DNA of 64,000 nt from CAVRGQ01 sp963720785. GTDB lineage: Bacteria; Actinomycetota; Acidimicrobiia; IMCC26256; DASPTH01. Position 1 is the stretch's first letter; each line of letters opens with the position of its first letter. The translations under genes and the position numbers were made by a program. The notes beneath the pieces are model-generated. The model was not told the DNA's origin. It saw only the letters and a list, made by a program, of their open reading frames with translations, and made no database searches. The stretch spans positions 1 through 64,000 of the forward strand of contig CAVRGQ010000007.1 of assembly GCA_963720785.1 (NCBI GenBank), in the 5' to 3' direction. Shown here piece after piece: positions 15,784-25,683 of the stretch.

Positions 15784-16867
15784 ATGATCAACGATTCCGG
15801 CGCCGCGCCGATCAAGGTCGGCGTCCTCAACGACCTCGCCGAGGCGCCGTCCACCAACCTCGCCTCGGGCGGCGGCGTCGAGCACTACGTGCGCGTCGCG
15901 ATCGACGAGGTGCGCGCCGGCGGCCGGCTCGACCGCGACGTCGAGCTGATCACCGCGTACGGGCTCGGTCTGCCGCGCGGGCACCGCGGCAGCGGTCGAG
16001 CGCGCGTACGCCGAGTTGGTCGCGCAGGACGTCCTCGTCATCGTCGGTCCCGCCATCGGCGACAACGCGCTCGTCGCCACGCCGCTCGCCGACGCCGCGT
16101 GCCTCCCCACCATCCACTGGGCCGGCACGGGCAAGGCGCGCAGCGAGTGGATGTTCCACCTGCAAGTCGGCTCACACGAAGACGAGGCCACGGTGCTCGT
16201 GCGCCAGATCGTCGCCACCGGCGCGCGCAGCGTGGGCCTCGTGTACGACCGCTCCCCCATCGGCAAGCGCTACGCCGCGTACCTCGAGTCCGAGTGCGAG
16301 GTGCACGGGCTCGAGATCACCGGGCGCCGCACCGTGTCACCCGTCGTCGCCGACGCGAGCGCGGAGGTTGGCGCGGTCATGGCCACGGCACCCGACGCGC
16401 TCGTGTACCTCGGCCTCGGCCTCAGTGGTCGCGCGGTCGCCGCCGCGAAGCGCGCCGCAAGCTGGGACGCGCCGGCCTACATGAACTCGGCCGGCATGTT
16501 CGGCCACGTCCCCGAAGTCGGCGCCGACCTCGACGGCTGGACCTACGTCGACATGTACTCCGACACCAACACCACCCTCGCCGCGTTGCGCGAGCGGCTC
16601 GGCCCCGACCACGCGCCCGAGCACGCCGGCGCTTCGCCCGCGTACGGCTACGACCTCGGGCAACTCGTCGCCGAAGGGCTCGCCCGCGCGCCCGAGCTCA
16701 CCCGGGCCGGGGTGCGCGACGGGCTCGAACTGATCAAGTGGGTCCCCGCGGTCGAGGGTCACGAGGGCACCATGCTCTCGTTCGGCACCCAGGACCGGGG
16801 CGCCCTGCACGGCCGGTACCTCGTGCTCCGCCGCTGGGACCGGGGCACGTCCGTCGAGGTCACCTGA
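15784..16867 (+). CDS. Branched-chain-amino-acid-type ABC transporter substrate-binding protein (frameshifted)
   Basis: A periplasmic-binding-protein-like domain (Peripla_BP_6 type) begins IKVGVLNDLAEAP and continues VRVAIDEVRAGGRLDRDVEL. After about 15978 it proceeds in a different frame as AVERAYAELVAQDVLVIVGP and onwards to YLVLRRWDRG. Removing one G from CGCGCGGGCACC restores the continuous reading PRGTAAAVERAY. No signal peptide or lipobox is visible at the N-terminus, unusual for a transporter-binding protein, and no permease genes adjoin it. It could be a cytoplasmic ligand sensor. The break looks like a consensus error. Confidence 0.8.
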
Positions 16868-16881
16868 CCCCACCCCAATCA

Positions 16882-16931
16882 GTTTTGGCGTCACCACGCG
16901 CCGCTGGAGCGACGTCTCCTGACGCCGAAAC
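16882..16931. terminator. Long-loop hairpin after the binding-protein gene
   Basis: GTTTTGGCGTCA (16882-16893) pairs with TGACGCCGAAAC (16920-16931), 11 of 12 positions. It lies 15 bp after the stop codon, with no long U-tract. The right arm continues GCCGAAACGGAAG, which recurs almost exactly in the hairpin at 46377-46430. It may be a terminator or a dispersed intergenic repeat. Confidence 0.5.
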
Positions 16932-17036
16932 GGAAGCGGTGTGCGTACTCCCCGAGAGGATCGCGTGTAACTGGTTCATCAGGTCAAATAGATTTGGCAT
17001 CTTCGTCTACCCAGACCCGTTCCTCAGGAGGAACCG

Positions 17037-18269
17037 ATGGCCATCGACGGCATCGACCTGAACGACCCCGAGCGCTTCGTCCGTGGGGAGCACCACGAGA
17101 TGTTCACCCGTCTGCGCGCCGAGGACCCGGTGTACTGGCAGGAGGACCAGTTCGGTGGCTACTGGAACGTCGTCAAGCACCAGGACCTCATCGACGTCAA
17201 CCGCGACACTGCGCTGTTCTCGTCGGAGCTCGGCGGCACGCAGATCCCGGTCACGACCGAGGACTCCGAGAACTTCATGGACCCGCGTGGGCTCATCATG
17301 CTGGAGATGGACCCGCCGAAGCACACGCGCTACCGGCTCCTCGTGAACAAGGGCTTCACGCCGCGGATGATCGGCCTCATCGAGCAGGCCCTCGAGTTCC
17401 GGGCGCAGTCGATCGTCGACGAGGTGATCGAGAAGGGCGAATGCGACTTCGTGGAGGACATCGCCGCGGAGCTGCCGCTGCAGGCCATCGCCGAAATCAT
17501 GGGCGTGCCGCAGGAGGACCGCCGCAAGCTGTTCGAGTGGTCGAACCGGATGATCGGCGCGGCCGACCCCGAGTACGCCTCGGACGACCAGGGCAACGCG
17601 TTCATGGAGTTGTTCGCCTACTCCAACGCGCTCGCCGCGCAGCGGCGTGACGACCCGCGCGACGACATCGTCACCACGCTGCTCAACTCGGAGATCGAGG
17701 GCGAGAAGCTCAGCGAGCTCGAGTTCGACATGTTCATGATGCTGCTCGCCGTCGCCGGCAACGAGACCACGCGCAACGCGACCGCGCACGCGATGCACGC
17801 GTTCATGACGCATCCCGACCAGCTCGCGCTCGTGCAGTCCGACCCCGACCAGTACTTCGACACCGCCGTCGAAGAGGTGCTGCGCTGGGCCACGCCCGTG
17901 CTGCACTTCCGCCGCACCGCCACGAAGGACACCGAGATCCGCGGCCGCCAGATCAAGGAAGGCGACCGCGTCGTCATCTGGCACATCTCCGCCAACCGCG
18001 ACGAAGAGGTGTGGGACAACCCGTTCGACTTCGACGTCACCCGCAACCCGAACCCGCACATTGCGTTCGGTGGCGGCGGCTCGCACTTCTGCCTCGGCGC
18101 CAACCTCGCACGGATGGAGCTGCGGCTGATCCTCCGTGAGGTCGTCACGCGTCTGCCCGACATGCACATGACCGGCGAGCCGCAGCGGCTGCGCTCCAAC
18201 TTCATCGGCGGCATCAAGCACCTGCCTGTCGCGTGGACGCCGGGTTCGCGGGTGCTCACCGGCTCGTGA
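17037..18269 (+). CDS. Cytochrome P450
   Basis: A 410-residue soluble bacterial P450. The I-helix oxygen-activation motif is LAVAGNETTRNA, the K-helix ExxR lies in EEVLRWATPVLHFRRTA, and the heme loop is FGGGGSHFCLGANLAR with Cys352 as iron ligand. The overall pattern resembles mycobacterial CYP125/142/124-type enzymes that hydroxylate sterol or branched-chain termini, but subfamily assignment needs alignment. An AGGAGG lies just ahead of ATG 17037. It needs ferredoxin and reductase partners that are not in this window. The next gene (DUF3097) follows after 7 bp. Confidence 0.9.
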   Translation: MAIDGIDLNDPERFVRGEHHEMFTRLRAEDPVYWQEDQFGGYWNVVKHQDLIDVNRDTALFSSELGGTQIPVTTEDSENFMDPRGLIMLEMDPPKHTRYRLLVNKGFTPRMIGLIEQALEFRAQSIVDEVIEKGECDFVEDIAAELPLQAIAEIMGVPQEDRRKLFEWSNRMIGAADPEYASDDQGNAFMELFAYSNALAAQRRDDPRDDIVTTLLNSEIEGEKLSELEFDMFMMLLAVAGNETTRNATAHAMHAFMTHPDQLALVQSDPDQYFDTAVEEVLRWATPVLHFRRTATKDTEIRGRQIKEGDRVVIWHISANRDEEVWDNPFDFDVTRNPNPHIAFGGGGSHFCLGANLARMELRLILREVVTRLPDMHMTGEPQRLRSNFIGGIKHLPVAWTPGSRVLTGS

Positions 18270-18276
18270 GGGCCGC

Positions 18277-18540
18277 GTGACCGGAGGCATCCTCGGCGGG
18301 CCCATCGACGGGCCGGCCCGCACCGCCGCGCAGTACCCGCACACGGAGGCCGTCGTCGGCCTGCGCGTGCTGCACCGCGCCTCGGGCTACACGGGCACGA
18401 TCGTGGCGTTCGACGGCACGCAGGTGCTGTTGCGCGGCCACACCGGCCTGGAGCGGGCGTTCGACAACACGCCCGGTTCGTTCGCGGTCGACGGCACGGC
18501 AACCCATCTGGTCCGTCCGACGTTCGCACAGACCGGGTGA
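18277..18540 (+). CDS. DUF3097 protein, N-terminal part (cut by an in-frame TGA)
   Basis: An 87-residue open frame encodes the small beta-domain that starts DUF3097 proteins: AVVGLRVLHRASGYTGTIVA, FDGTQVLLRGHTG and NTPGSFAVDGTATHLVRP. It stops at TGA 18538-18540 and the remainder of the family protein continues in the same frame at once. DUF3097 is normally a single protein of about 270-290 residues in actinobacteria, with no known function. Either a nonsense change, a base error or a two-piece gene explains this. Confidence 0.75.
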   Translation: MTGGILGGPIDGPARTAAQYPHTEAVVGLRVLHRASGYTGTIVAFDGTQVLLRGHTGLERAFDNTPGSFAVDGTATHLVRPTFAQTG

Positions 18541-18543
18541 CCG

Positions 18544-19113
18544 GTGGTGCGCGTCAAGGAAGGCGTGCGCACCGCGTCGGGCAGCCGTGCGGTCGCGGGA
18601 GCGAAGGCCCGGGTCGCCCGGGCCAGTCGCATCTGGGTGGAGGGCATCCACGACGCGGAGCTGGTCGAGAAGGTGTGGGGCGACGACCTGCGCGTCGAGG
18701 GCATCGTGGTGGAGCGCCTCGACGGCGCCGACCACCTCGCCGATGCCGTCGCCGCGTTCGGCCCGGCCGCCGACGCGCGCCTCGGCGTGCTCCTCGACCA
18801 CCTCGTGCCCGGCAGCAAGGAGGCCCGCCTCGCCGAGTCGGTGCGCCACCGGCACGTGCTCGTGACCGGCACGCCGTACGTCGACGTGTGGCAGGCCGTG
18901 CGACCGGCCGCGCTCGGGATCCCCGCCTGGCCGGAGATCCCGAAGGGTCAGCCGTGGAAGGAGGGGGTCTGCGCCGCGTTGGGAGTGGGCGATCCCCGCG
19001 CGTTCTGGCGCCGCATCCTCGGCGCCGTGCAGGACTGGAAGCAGCTCGAGCAGCCGTTCGTGGCCGCGGTCGAGCAGCTGATCGACTTCGTCACGGAGCC
19101 GGTCGACGCGTGA
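18544..19113 (+). CDS. DUF3097 protein, main C-terminal part
   Basis: This 189-residue frame is the conserved body of DUF3097: RTASGSRAVAGAKARVARAS, RIWVEGIHDAELVEKVWGDD, LLDHLVPGSKEARLAE, HVLVTGTPYVDVWQAVRP and the end QLIDFVTEP. RIWVEGxHDAELVEK resembles a Toprim-like acidic motif, which suggests nucleic-acid chemistry, but nothing is established. It is in the same frame as the preceding 87 residues and separated from them by one TGA. A GTG at 18544 would allow re-initiation after that stop. Its own stop overlaps the GTG of hyuB. Confidence 0.8.
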   Translation: MVRVKEGVRTASGSRAVAGAKARVARASRIWVEGIHDAELVEKVWGDDLRVEGIVVERLDGADHLADAVAAFGPAADARLGVLLDHLVPGSKEARLAESVRHRHVLVTGTPYVDVWQAVRPAALGIPAWPEIPKGQPWKEGVCAALGVGDPRAFWRRILGAVQDWKQLEQPFVAAVEQLIDFVTEPVDA

Positions 19114-20802
19114 GCGCGGTCGACGACGCCGTCACCGGAGAGATCGTCCGCAACGGGCTCGCCATGGCCGCCGAGGAGGCGAGCATCGTCGTGGTGCGCG
19201 CCGGGCACAGCGCGCACATCCAGGAGGGTGCCGACGCGTGCGCGGCAGTGGTCGATGCAGAGGGGCAGCTCGTCACCCTCTCAACTGCGACCAGCCTCAT
19301 GCACGCCGCGAGCCTCCGGTGCTCCCTGCCAGCGCTGCTGGAGGACTTCCCGCTCGACTCCATGGCCCCCGGCGACGTGTTCGCGCTGAGCGATCCGTAC
19401 CGCGGGGGCATCCACGCCAACGACATCCTCGTCTTCCGTCCGGTGTTCGCCGACCGGCGCGTCACGTGCTTCGCGGGCACGCTGATCCATGTCGCCGATG
19501 TCGGCGGCGTGGCGGCGGCGGGTCTCGCGGCGTTGGCCACCGACACCTTCGTCGAGGGCCTCGTGTTGCCACCCGTCCACCTCGAGCGCGGCGGGCGATC
19601 CGCAACTCGACGTGCTGCGGATCATCGCGCGCAACAGCCGCACTCCCGACAAGGTGATCGGCGACATCCAGGCGCTCGTGGCCGGCACCAGTGTGCTCGC
19701 CCGGCGGATCGAGGAGCTGCAGGCCCGTTCCGGCGCGGCGACGGTGAGCCGGGTGGTGGCCGAGGCGATGGACGAGTCGGAACGGCGGATGCGCGCGTCG
19801 CTCGCGGCACTGCCGCCGGGGCGGTACACCGGCTCGTTCGCGATCGACACGGATGGCGTCGAGGACCGCACCTTCACCGTGGTGGCGAACGTCACCCTCC
19901 CTGGCGACGGCACGATCGACATCGACCTCGGCGGCACGTCGGCGCAGGCTCGTGGCGCGATCAACTCGTCGGTGTCGCAGACACTCTCGGGGGTCATGTT
20001 CGCAGTGCGCTGCTTCGTCGACCCCACCATCCCGATGAACGAGGGGTGTTTTCGCCCGCTGCGGGTCGAGCTCCCGCGCGGGACGCTGGTGAACCCCGAT
20101 CCTCCGGCGGCCTGTGGCGGCCGCCTCGTCACCGTGGCCGCCGTCACCGAGGCGCTGCTCCAGGCGCTCGCCGGCGCCGAGCCCGACCTGGCCGTCGCCG
20201 CGAGCGCGCTCGTGCACATCGTGGCCCTGCACGGCACCCGACCGAGCGGCGAGGTGTGGCTGACGCTCCTGTACGAGTTCGGCGGCCTCGGCGCGCGCAC
20301 CGGCGCCGACGGACCCGACGCAACCGGCGCCTTCTTCCTCGGCGGCCGGTCGGTGATCCCCCAGGTCGAGCCGCTCGAAGCGCAGTTCCCGTTCGTCGTG
20401 CGCGCCACTCGGCTGTTGCCCGACTCCGGCGGGCCGGGCAGGTGGCGGGGTGGGCTCGGCGTCGAGACCGTCCTCGAGTTGCTCGACCATGCGTCGGTGA
20501 CGGTCCGCGGCGACCGCCTCGGCGACTTCCCCCCTCCCGGCGCGCACGGCGGGGCACCCGGCCGCCCCGGATCGTTCTCGGTCGAGCGCGCCGACGGGAC
20601 GGTCGAGGCGCTCGCCGCCCGCCAGGCCGACGTACCGCTGGCCCCGGGCGATCGCCTGGTCATCCGCACCTCGGGTGGCGGGGGGCTCGGGCCGCCGGCG
20701 GAGCGCGATCCCGTGGCGGTCGCGGCCGATGTCGACGCGGGCCTGGTCAGCGCGGCAGCCGCCGGCCGCGAGTACCCGGTCGCGTCGGATCGGGCATCGT
20801 GA
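19110..20802 (+). CDS. hyuB: N-methylhydantoinase/oxoprolinase B subunit, HyuB family (frameshifted)
   Basis: From GTG 19110 (GTGA overlap with DUF3097) the protein begins VSAVDDAVTGEIVRNGLAMA and shows ALSDPYRGGIHANDILVFRP, typical of HyuB. Near 19598 it changes frame and continues DPQLDVLRIIARNSRTPDKV, ALPPGRYTGSFAIDTDG, DLGGTSAQARGAINSS and the C-terminal LPDSGGPGRWRGGLGVET. Deleting one G from GGCGGGCGA restores ERGGDPQLDV. HyuB and HyuA together hydrolyse cyclic amides (hydantoins, 5-oxoproline) or carboxylate ketones in ATP-dependent reactions. It overlaps hyuA by 4 bp. The reversed gene order (B before A) is unusual but known. Confidence 0.82.
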
Positions 20803-22924
20803 GCAACCACGCGGACGGCACCGCGCACCTCCTCGGTGTCGACGTCGGCGGCACGTTCACCGATGTCGTGCTCGCCGACGGGCGGGGTGGCCTGCGGATC
20901 GGGAAGGTGCTGACCACCCCGGACGACCCGCGCCGCGGAGTGTTGGAGGGGATCCGGGCCGTGCTCGCCGAAGCCGGGATCGCCCCGGGCGCCGTCAGCC
21001 GTTTCGTGCACGGGACGACGCTCGCGACCAACGTGATCCTGCAGCGGACCGGTGGGCCCGTCGCGTTGGTCACCACCGAGGGATTCGCCGACGTGCTCCG
21101 CCTCGGACGCGAGGCCCGCGTCGAGGACGACCGGTACGACCTCCGCTTTCGCCCGGCCACCCCCATCGTGGACGCCCGCCTGACCTTCGAGCTGCGAGAA
21201 CGTGTCGACGCACGGGGCGACGTGCTCGTCACGCTCGACGGCGAGGCCGTGGACGCGCTCGTTGCGCGCGTCACCGCCGCGGCGCCCAACGGGGTCGCCG
21301 TCTGTCTGCTGCACGCCTACGCCAACCCCGACCACGAACGGACGGTGGCCGCCGCGCTGCGCACGGCGATGCCAGGCACCACCGTGGCCTGCTCCTCCGA
21401 CATCTGGCCCGAGCCGCGCGAGTACGAACGGGCGATGACCACCGTGGTCTCCGCGCTCGTCGGCCCGGTGATGGAGCAGTACCTGCGCGGACTCGAGCGC
21501 CACCTCCGCGAGCTCGGCATCACCTGCCCGGTGGAGATCATGGATTCCGCGGGCGATGTGATGACGGCCGCGAGCGCGGCCGCGCGTCCGGTCACGACCG
21601 TGGAATCGGGCGGCGCCGCCGGCGTGCTCGCGGCGGGCATCGTCGGACAGGCCACCGGCGCCGGCGACGTCATCTCGTTCGACATGGGCGGCACCACCGC
21701 GAAGGCGGGGATCGTGCGCGGGGGACGCCCCCACGTCGCCCACGACTTCCAGGTCGGCGGCAAGGGGAGCTTCGGCGGGGCGCGCGCCGGCACGGGAATC
21801 CCGGTGAAGGTGCCGGTGGTCGACCTCGCCGAGGTGGGCGCCGGTGGCGGGAGCATCGCGGTGGTCGAGGGCGGCGGCGTGCTGCGCGTCGGCCCGGGCT
21901 CGGCCGGCGCAGTGCCCGGACCCGCGTGCTACGGGCGGGGCGGCGAACAACCCACGGTGACCGACGCCGATCTCATCCTCGGGTACCTCGACCCCACCGG
22001 TCTCGCGGGCGGCGTCGACGTGTCGCTCCCGCTGGCGCGGGCCGCGCTCGACCGCGTCGCGCAGCCACTCGGCCTCGACACCGTGCAGGCGGCACGCGCG
22101 ATCCACGACATCGTGAACGCCAACATGGTCGCCGCGATCCGCATCGTGACCGTGCAGCGCGGCATCGATCCCCGGCAATTGACCCTCGTCGGCTTCGGCG
22201 GTGCCGGGCCGATGCACGTGGCACGCCTCGCGGCGGCATTCGGGATCGGCACGGTCGTGGTCCCCTGGGGCGCGGGCGTCGCCTCGGCGCTCGGTCTGGT
22301 GAGCGCCGACCTTGGTGCCGAGCGTTTCCGGACTCTCGTCCGCCCGGTGGCCGCGCTCGCGCCGGACGAACTCGAGCGCGCGTTCGCCGACCTCGAACGG
22401 GACGCGCGGCAGGAGCACGACCGGGCGGAGGGATCCGACGACGACGGCGGGCGGGTCCACACCACTCGGGCCGCACGCATCCGCGTACACGCGGGCAGGC
22501 CCACGACCTCGACGTGCCGCTCGGCCCGGTCACGACGAGCGCCGCGGAGCTCACGACGCGGTTCGCGGAGTGCTACCGCGCGGCGTACGGCGTCGATCCG
22601 GGGTCCGACCTCCAGCTGACCGCGTTGCGCGTGCGCGTGGTTCGCACCGTCGCGAAGCACTCGCCGGTGCCCGCCGCCCCGGGAAGTGGTGCGCAGCCCC
22701 CCTCGCACGACGCCGTTGCCGTCGGCAGCCGCGACGCCTGGTTCACCGAACTCGACGGCTATGTGCCGACGTCGGTGTACGACTGGACGCGTCTCGCCCC
22801 GGGCGCCCGTCTCGCCGGACCGGCCGTGGTCGAAGGCACGGACACGACCGTGGTGGTGCCCCCTGCCACTCGCGCCCACATCGACGCGGGGCGCAACCTC
22901 GTCCTGCACCTCGCGGCCGGCTGA
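20799..22924 (+). CDS. hyuA: N-methylhydantoinase/oxoprolinase A subunit, HyuA family (frameshifted near the end)
   Basis: About 700 residues starting at GTG 20799. The ASKHA-type ATP-binding parts are visible: LLGVDVGGTFTDVVLADG at the start, RFVHGTTLATNVILQR, then VISFDMGGTTAKAGIVRGG and LVGFGGAGPMHVARLAAAFG. The last ~140 residues (LDVPLGPVTTSAAELTTRFA to NLVLHLAAG) read in another frame after about 22490, where one or two extra bases appear to be present. Catalytic and nucleotide motifs lie before the break. With HyuB it would form an ATP-dependent cyclic amidase or a ketone/acetophenone-type carboxylase; the substrate is not predictable. The ring-opening genes at 54-64 kb are a separate system. 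Confidence 0.83.
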
Positions 22925-22994
22925 CCTAACGTCTCGCTCGCCCGTATCGCAACGTTGCCCGCCGGAACGCTCCCGGCGCACGTCAGGAGATCGC

Positions 22995-23462
22995 ATGGCC
23001 GCAGGTTCCGGACCCCGTTTCGTCCACCTCGACGACCTGCCCTGGGAAGAGGTGCGCAAGATCGACTTCGGTGACCACACCGCATCGGTTGTGGAGAAGT
23101 GGCCGGAGTTCTCGCCCAAGTACCTCACCGTCTACGCGAAGTACGACCCCGGGATGATGGTGCACGAGCACGGGCACAACGGCGACCACGTCGTATTCGT
23201 GATCGAGGGCTCGGTGCGCTGCGGCGACCGCGAGTGCCCCGCCGGCACCCACATCGCGCTCGACCACGGCGACACGTTCGGCCCGTTCATCGCGGGGCCG
23301 GAGGGCGCCACGCTGTTCGAGATCATGATCGGCGACCCGCGCTCGTGGGCGACCGAGGATGGCGAGGCCCGCTGGGCCGCGCTGCTCGAGGAACACGGCG
23401 CCACGCAGGCGCCCAACCCCAAGATCGCACTCCCCGACTGGCTCGAGGACACGCGCACGTGA
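22995..23462 (+). CDS. Cupin-domain protein
   Basis: A 155-residue single-cupin protein. The metal motif is MVHEHGHNGDHVVFVIEGSV (H-x-H...E), with the second motif at GTHIALDHGDTFGPFIAG. Around it are an N-terminal VRKIDFGDHTASVVEKWPEF and a C-terminal tail. Such proteins bind a divalent metal and may be small dioxygenases, isomerases or ligand sensors. ATG 22995 follows AGGAGA. Its stop overlaps the GTG of the next LLM gene (GTGA), so the two are probably co-translated and may act on one substrate. Confidence 0.87.
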   Translation: MAAGSGPRFVHLDDLPWEEVRKIDFGDHTASVVEKWPEFSPKYLTVYAKYDPGMMVHEHGHNGDHVVFVIEGSVRCGDRECPAGTHIALDHGDTFGPFIAGPEGATLFEIMIGDPRSWATEDGEARWAALLEEHGATQAPNPKIALPDWLEDTRT

Positions 23463-24433
23463 GCGACACCCCGGAGCCGCCCGCGCCCTTCGCCGCGGGT
23501 TCGGCGTCGCTGCGGCTCTACCCGCATCTCAACGGCGAACTCGACGCGCCCGGAATCGTCGCGGAACTCACCGCGCAGGCGGCGCTCGCCGCCGACTCGG
23601 GGTTCGACGGCGTCATGACGAGCGAGCACCACGGCGGCTTCGCCGGCTACCTGCCCAACCCGTTGCAAGCGGCAGGCTGGTGCCTGGAGGAGATGGCCAC
23701 CGGCTGGGCCGCGCCCTGCCCGTTGCTGCTCCCGCTGCGCCCGGCCGCCCTGGTGGCCGAGGAGATCGCGTGGCTCGACGCGCGCCACCCCGGCCGGGTC
23801 GGTCTCGGCGTGGCGTCGGGCTCCCTGCCGCAGGACTTCGACGCGATGCACGTGCCGATCGCCGACATGGTGCCGCGCTTCACCGCCGCGTTCGAAGAGC
23901 TCGTGGGGATCCTCGACGGTCGCGCGCCCGGCGTGCTCCTCGGTGACCCGGCCGTCGCCCGACTCCACGAGCATCCCGTGCCCGTGCTGAGCGCGGCGAT
24001 GGGCTTGACCGCGGCGCGGCGGGCTGCCCGCCTCGGCGCCGGCCTGGTGTTCGACTCCATGTCCACGCCCGAGCGCTGCCGCGAGCTGATGGACGAGTTC
24101 CGCAGCGCCGGCGGCACCGCGCCGTCGGTGCTGATCCGGCGGGCGTGGCTGGGCGAACCGCCCCGTGGCGACCTCGAGGCCCAACTCCAGGTCTACCGGG
24201 GCTACGCCGTCGAACAGGCCCAGCGCCACTGGGGCAAGGACGAACTGGTCGGCACCACCGATGCCGCCGAAGTGGCCGACGGCCTGGCCGACGCCCTGGC
24301 CCGCTCGGGCGCCGAGGCGCTCAACCTCCGGGTGCACGTGCCCGGCGTGACCCCCGCGCAGGTGCGCGAGCAGGTGGCCCGGCTCGGCGCCGAGGTGCTC
24401 CCTCGTCTCCGGGCCCTGATCACCGTCCAGTAA
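23459..24433 (+). CDS. LLM-class oxidoreductase
   Basis: A 324-residue luciferase-like protein from GTG 23459. Visible are GFDGVMTSEHHGGFAGYLPN in the first barrel segment, AEEIAWLDARHPGRVGLGVA with SGSLPQDFDAMHV, and VLSAAMGLTAARRAARLGAG near the end of the barrel. The TSEHHGG element is typical of the bacterial-luciferase-like branch, which uses FMNH2 or F420. It overlaps the cupin gene by 4 bp and precedes an amidohydrolase by 51 bp, indicating a small operon. Confidence 0.85.
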   Translation: MSDTPEPPAPFAAGSASLRLYPHLNGELDAPGIVAELTAQAALAADSGFDGVMTSEHHGGFAGYLPNPLQAAGWCLEEMATGWAAPCPLLLPLRPAALVAEEIAWLDARHPGRVGLGVASGSLPQDFDAMHVPIADMVPRFTAAFEELVGILDGRAPGVLLGDPAVARLHEHPVPVLSAAMGLTAARRAARLGAGLVFDSMSTPERCRELMDEFRSAGGTAPSVLIRRAWLGEPPRGDLEAQLQVYRGYAVEQAQRHWGKDELVGTTDAAEVADGLADALARSGAEALNLRVHVPGVTPAQVREQVARLGAEVLPRLRALITVQ

Positions 24434-24484
24434 CGCGGTACTCTGAACGTCCCTTCCCGGACGCCGACCCTCAGGAGCGCCCCG

Positions 24485-25670
24485 ATGAGCCTCGCCGACA
24501 TGCCGGTCAACGACTACGACCAGCACTACTACGAGGCGATCGACGCCTTCACCCGTCACCTCGACCCGAAGCTCGGGCAGCGCATCATCCAGTGGTGTGA
24601 CATCGGTGGGCGCAAGTACCACGTGATCGGCGGCAAGGTCAGCCACGCGGTGGTGAACCCCACGTTCGACCCGGTGTCGCCCGCCGGCGCGATGGCCGAG
24701 TACTTCCGCGGCAACCCGTCGGGCAAGTCGCCGCTCGAGTTCCTCAAGGAGCGCGAGCCCATCCGCCCCGCATACCGCGACCGCGACGCGCGCCTCCGTG
24801 GCATGGACGAGCAGGGCATCGAGAAGATCTGGCTCTTCCCCACCCTCGGCATGATCTACGAGGAGCTGTTGAAGGACGACCCCCAGGGCGTCGGCCTCAT
24901 GTTCCAGGCGTTCAACCGCTGGCTCGAGGAGGACTGGGGCTACGGCTACCAGGACCGCATCTACGCCGCGCCCTACATCGCGCTCGCCGACATCGACATG
25001 GCGGTCGCCGAACTCGAGCGCGCGCTGTCGCTCGGCGCGACCACCGTGGTGATGCGCCCCGCGGCGCCGAACACGGTCAACGGCCGCCGCACCCCCGCCC
25101 ACGAGGACTTCGATCCGTTCTGGGCGCGCGTCAACGAGGCGGGCATCACCGTCGTCGCGCACGCAGGCGACAGCGGCTACGGCCTCAACGGCTACGGCAA
25201 CGAGGGCTTCTCGGCGAGCTTCGGCGAGGGGGCCCGCAAGCCCACCATTGGCTTCGTCACCATCGAGCGCGCCATCTACGACTTCCTGGCGTCGCTGATG
25301 TTCGACAAGCTCTTCGACCGCTTCCCGAACGTGCGCGTGCGCGTCGGTGGAGAACGGCGCCGAGTACCTCGGCGACCTGTTCAAGAAGCTCCGCTCCGTC
25401 TCGCGCAAGATCCCGGGCTACTGGTCCGAGGACCCGGTCGAGACGTTCAAGCGCAACGTGTGGATCAACCCGTTCTGGGAGGACGACGTCTACGAGGTCG
25501 TCGAGCACATGGGCGCCGACCGGGTGGTGTTCGGCTCCGACTGGCCGCACATCGAGGGCCTGCCCTCGCCGCGCGACTACCTCGTGGAGGTCAAGGAGCT
25601 CGACGAGGACGCCCAGCGTCTCGTGATGCACGACAACGCGACCGTGCTCAACACGCCGCAGCCCATCTAG
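24485..25670 (+). CDS. Amidohydrolase family 2 (decarboxylase-type) protein (frameshifted)
   Basis: The first 285 or so residues (NDYDQHYYEAIDAFTRHLDP, GMDEQGIEKIWLFPTLGMIY, GITVVAHAGDSGYGLNGYGN) read from ATG 24485. After about 25343 the protein continues in another frame with ENGAEYLGDLFKKLRSVSRK and the metal-site end RVVFGSDWPHIEGLPSPRDY. Removing one C in GTGCGCGTGCGCGTCGG gives VRVASVENGAE, a family-typical sequence. The N-terminal metal motif is DQHYYE instead of DxHxH, a known variant in actinobacterial members of this family. Substrates are usually aromatic or carbonyl compounds released in catabolism. Confidence 0.83.
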
Positions 25671-25683
25671 CCGAGGCCGGTCA

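Noticed and set aside
18530..18548. Selenocysteine or programmed read-through at the DUF3097 TGA
   Set aside because: No SECIS-like hairpin after the TGA is evident and the family has no Sec position here.
18537..22619. One 1360-residue open frame from DUF3097 to HyuA
   Set aside because: It is an artefact of frame changes; its first part is out of frame with DUF3097, and hyuB changes frame inside it. Family motifs place separate genes here.
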